Below the pieces are notes generated by a model that was not told where the DNA came from, searched no databases, and saw nothing but the letters and a program-made list of their open reading frames with translations. A stretch of 8,157 nucleotides of DNA from Pseudomonadota bacterium (GTDB lineage Bacteria > Pseudomonadota > Alphaproteobacteria > Rhizobiales > Rhizobiaceae): positions 1-8,157 of the forward strand of contig JAEXMK010000137.1 in assembly GCA_023444445.1 (NCBI GenBank), written 5' to 3'. The stretch's first letter is position 1, and every line of letters starts with the position of its first letter. The position numbers were made by a program, and so were the translations under genes. This document shows positions 7,964 through 8,157 of this stretch, in pieces.

Positions 7964-8024
7964 GCATCGCTTTGAGGAGGGCGATGCGGCCATTCGGGTG
8001 CAGGGTTTCGGTTCACCGCTGCAC
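7964..8024 (+). promoter_or_regulatory. Two tandem inverted repeats upstream of the binding-protein gene
   Basis: GCATCGC (7964-7970) pairs with GCGATGC (7981-7987) around a 10-base loop containing GAGGAGG. GTGCAG (7998-8003) pairs with CTGCAC (8019-8024) around a 15-base loop. If transcription starts upstream of 7964, the mRNA leader of the gene at 8067 would hold two consecutive stem-loops. No known riboswitch class was recognised, and there is no T-run to make either an obvious terminator. No confident promoter was found in this gap. Confidence 0.35.
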
Positions 8025-8066
8025 AGACTTATCTGAGGCTCGCAATCATCTCTGGGAGGAGAAGTC

Positions 8067-8157
8067 ATGCGCAAGAGTATCGTTTTATCCACGGCCATGG
8101 CACTGGCCGCCGGCACCGCCGCTTATGCCGCCGAGATTTCGGACGGCAAGGTCAAGA
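8067..8157 (+). CDS. Secreted ABC transporter substrate-binding protein, branched-chain amino acid type (N-terminus only, cut by window end)
   Basis: Thirty complete codons are visible. They encode a signal peptide: basic MRKS, a hydrophobic Ala/Leu-rich core, and a cleavage site after AYA or AYAA (residues 19-22). The mature start AEISDGKVK resembles the first strand of Peripla_BP_6 (LivJ/urea-type) binding proteins, where DGKVKIGV-type sequences are common. The product is therefore probably a periplasmic binding protein for a branched-chain amino acid, amide or aromatic acid; that call rests on a very short stretch. GGGAGGAG (8054-8061) is a strong ribosome binding site five bases before the ATG. 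The gene is divergent from the LysR gene, which may regulate it. The rest of the gene, and probably its permeases and ATPases, lie beyond the window. Confidence 0.7.
   Translation, partial: MRKSIVLSTAMALAAGTAAYAAEISDGKVK

Noticed and set aside
7984..8157. Open frame from the ATG at 7984 to the window end, preceded by GAGGAGG
   Set aside because: The Shine-Dalgarno spacing is too short, the product is Pro/Arg-rich shadow sequence, and the frame overlaps the signal-peptide gene that has a much better start.

Overview
The window reads as chromosomal or chromid DNA of a rhizobial alphaproteobacterium, of Agrobacterium/Rhizobium type. The basis is moderately high GC coding sequence with strong G/C preference at third positions, dense accessory transporter and regulator genes, short AT-rich intergenic patches, and gene families typical of that group. 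No RNA gene, CRISPR array, insertion sequence, phage gene or attachment site was seen. The organism call is an inference from style, since no database search was possible.

Layout: (1) Positions 25-3628, plus strand, hold four tightly packed genes of an oligopeptide/dipeptide/opine-type (Opp/Dpp/PepT family) ABC importer: two permeases and two ATPases. Start and stop codons overlap (ATGA) at two of the three junctions, and the cassette ends at a strong hairpin terminator (about 3658-3685). The matching periplasmic binding protein is not in the window and probably lies just upstream of position 1. (2) A GntR-family regulator of the FCD subgroup (3709-4383, minus) is divergent from an enolase-superfamily enzyme of the mandelate racemase subgroup (4613-5731, plus). 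The 229-bp gap between them holds an AT-rich imperfect palindrome and an 11-bp GntR-like palindrome. (3) A hairpin at 5733-5758 separates convergent genes. Beyond it on the minus strand lie a luciferase-like flavin-dependent oxidoreductase (5780-6802) and a LysR-type regulator (6937-7854). (4) Divergent from the LysR gene, the start of a secreted protein (8067 to window end) looks like the N-terminus of a branched-chain amino acid type ABC binding protein. The gap between them holds three CTGTTC-type half-sites.

Working model, inferred: the GntR regulator controls the divergent enolase-superfamily gene in response to a small acid, possibly an acid sugar brought in by the neighbouring importer. 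The LysR regulator probably controls its own gene and perhaps the divergent binding-protein gene and/or the oxidoreductase. Nothing here demands a wholly new kind of system. The best leads are the unknown substrate of the enolase-superfamily enzyme, the repeat-rich regulatory gaps, and the unusually short C-termini of both transporter ATPases.
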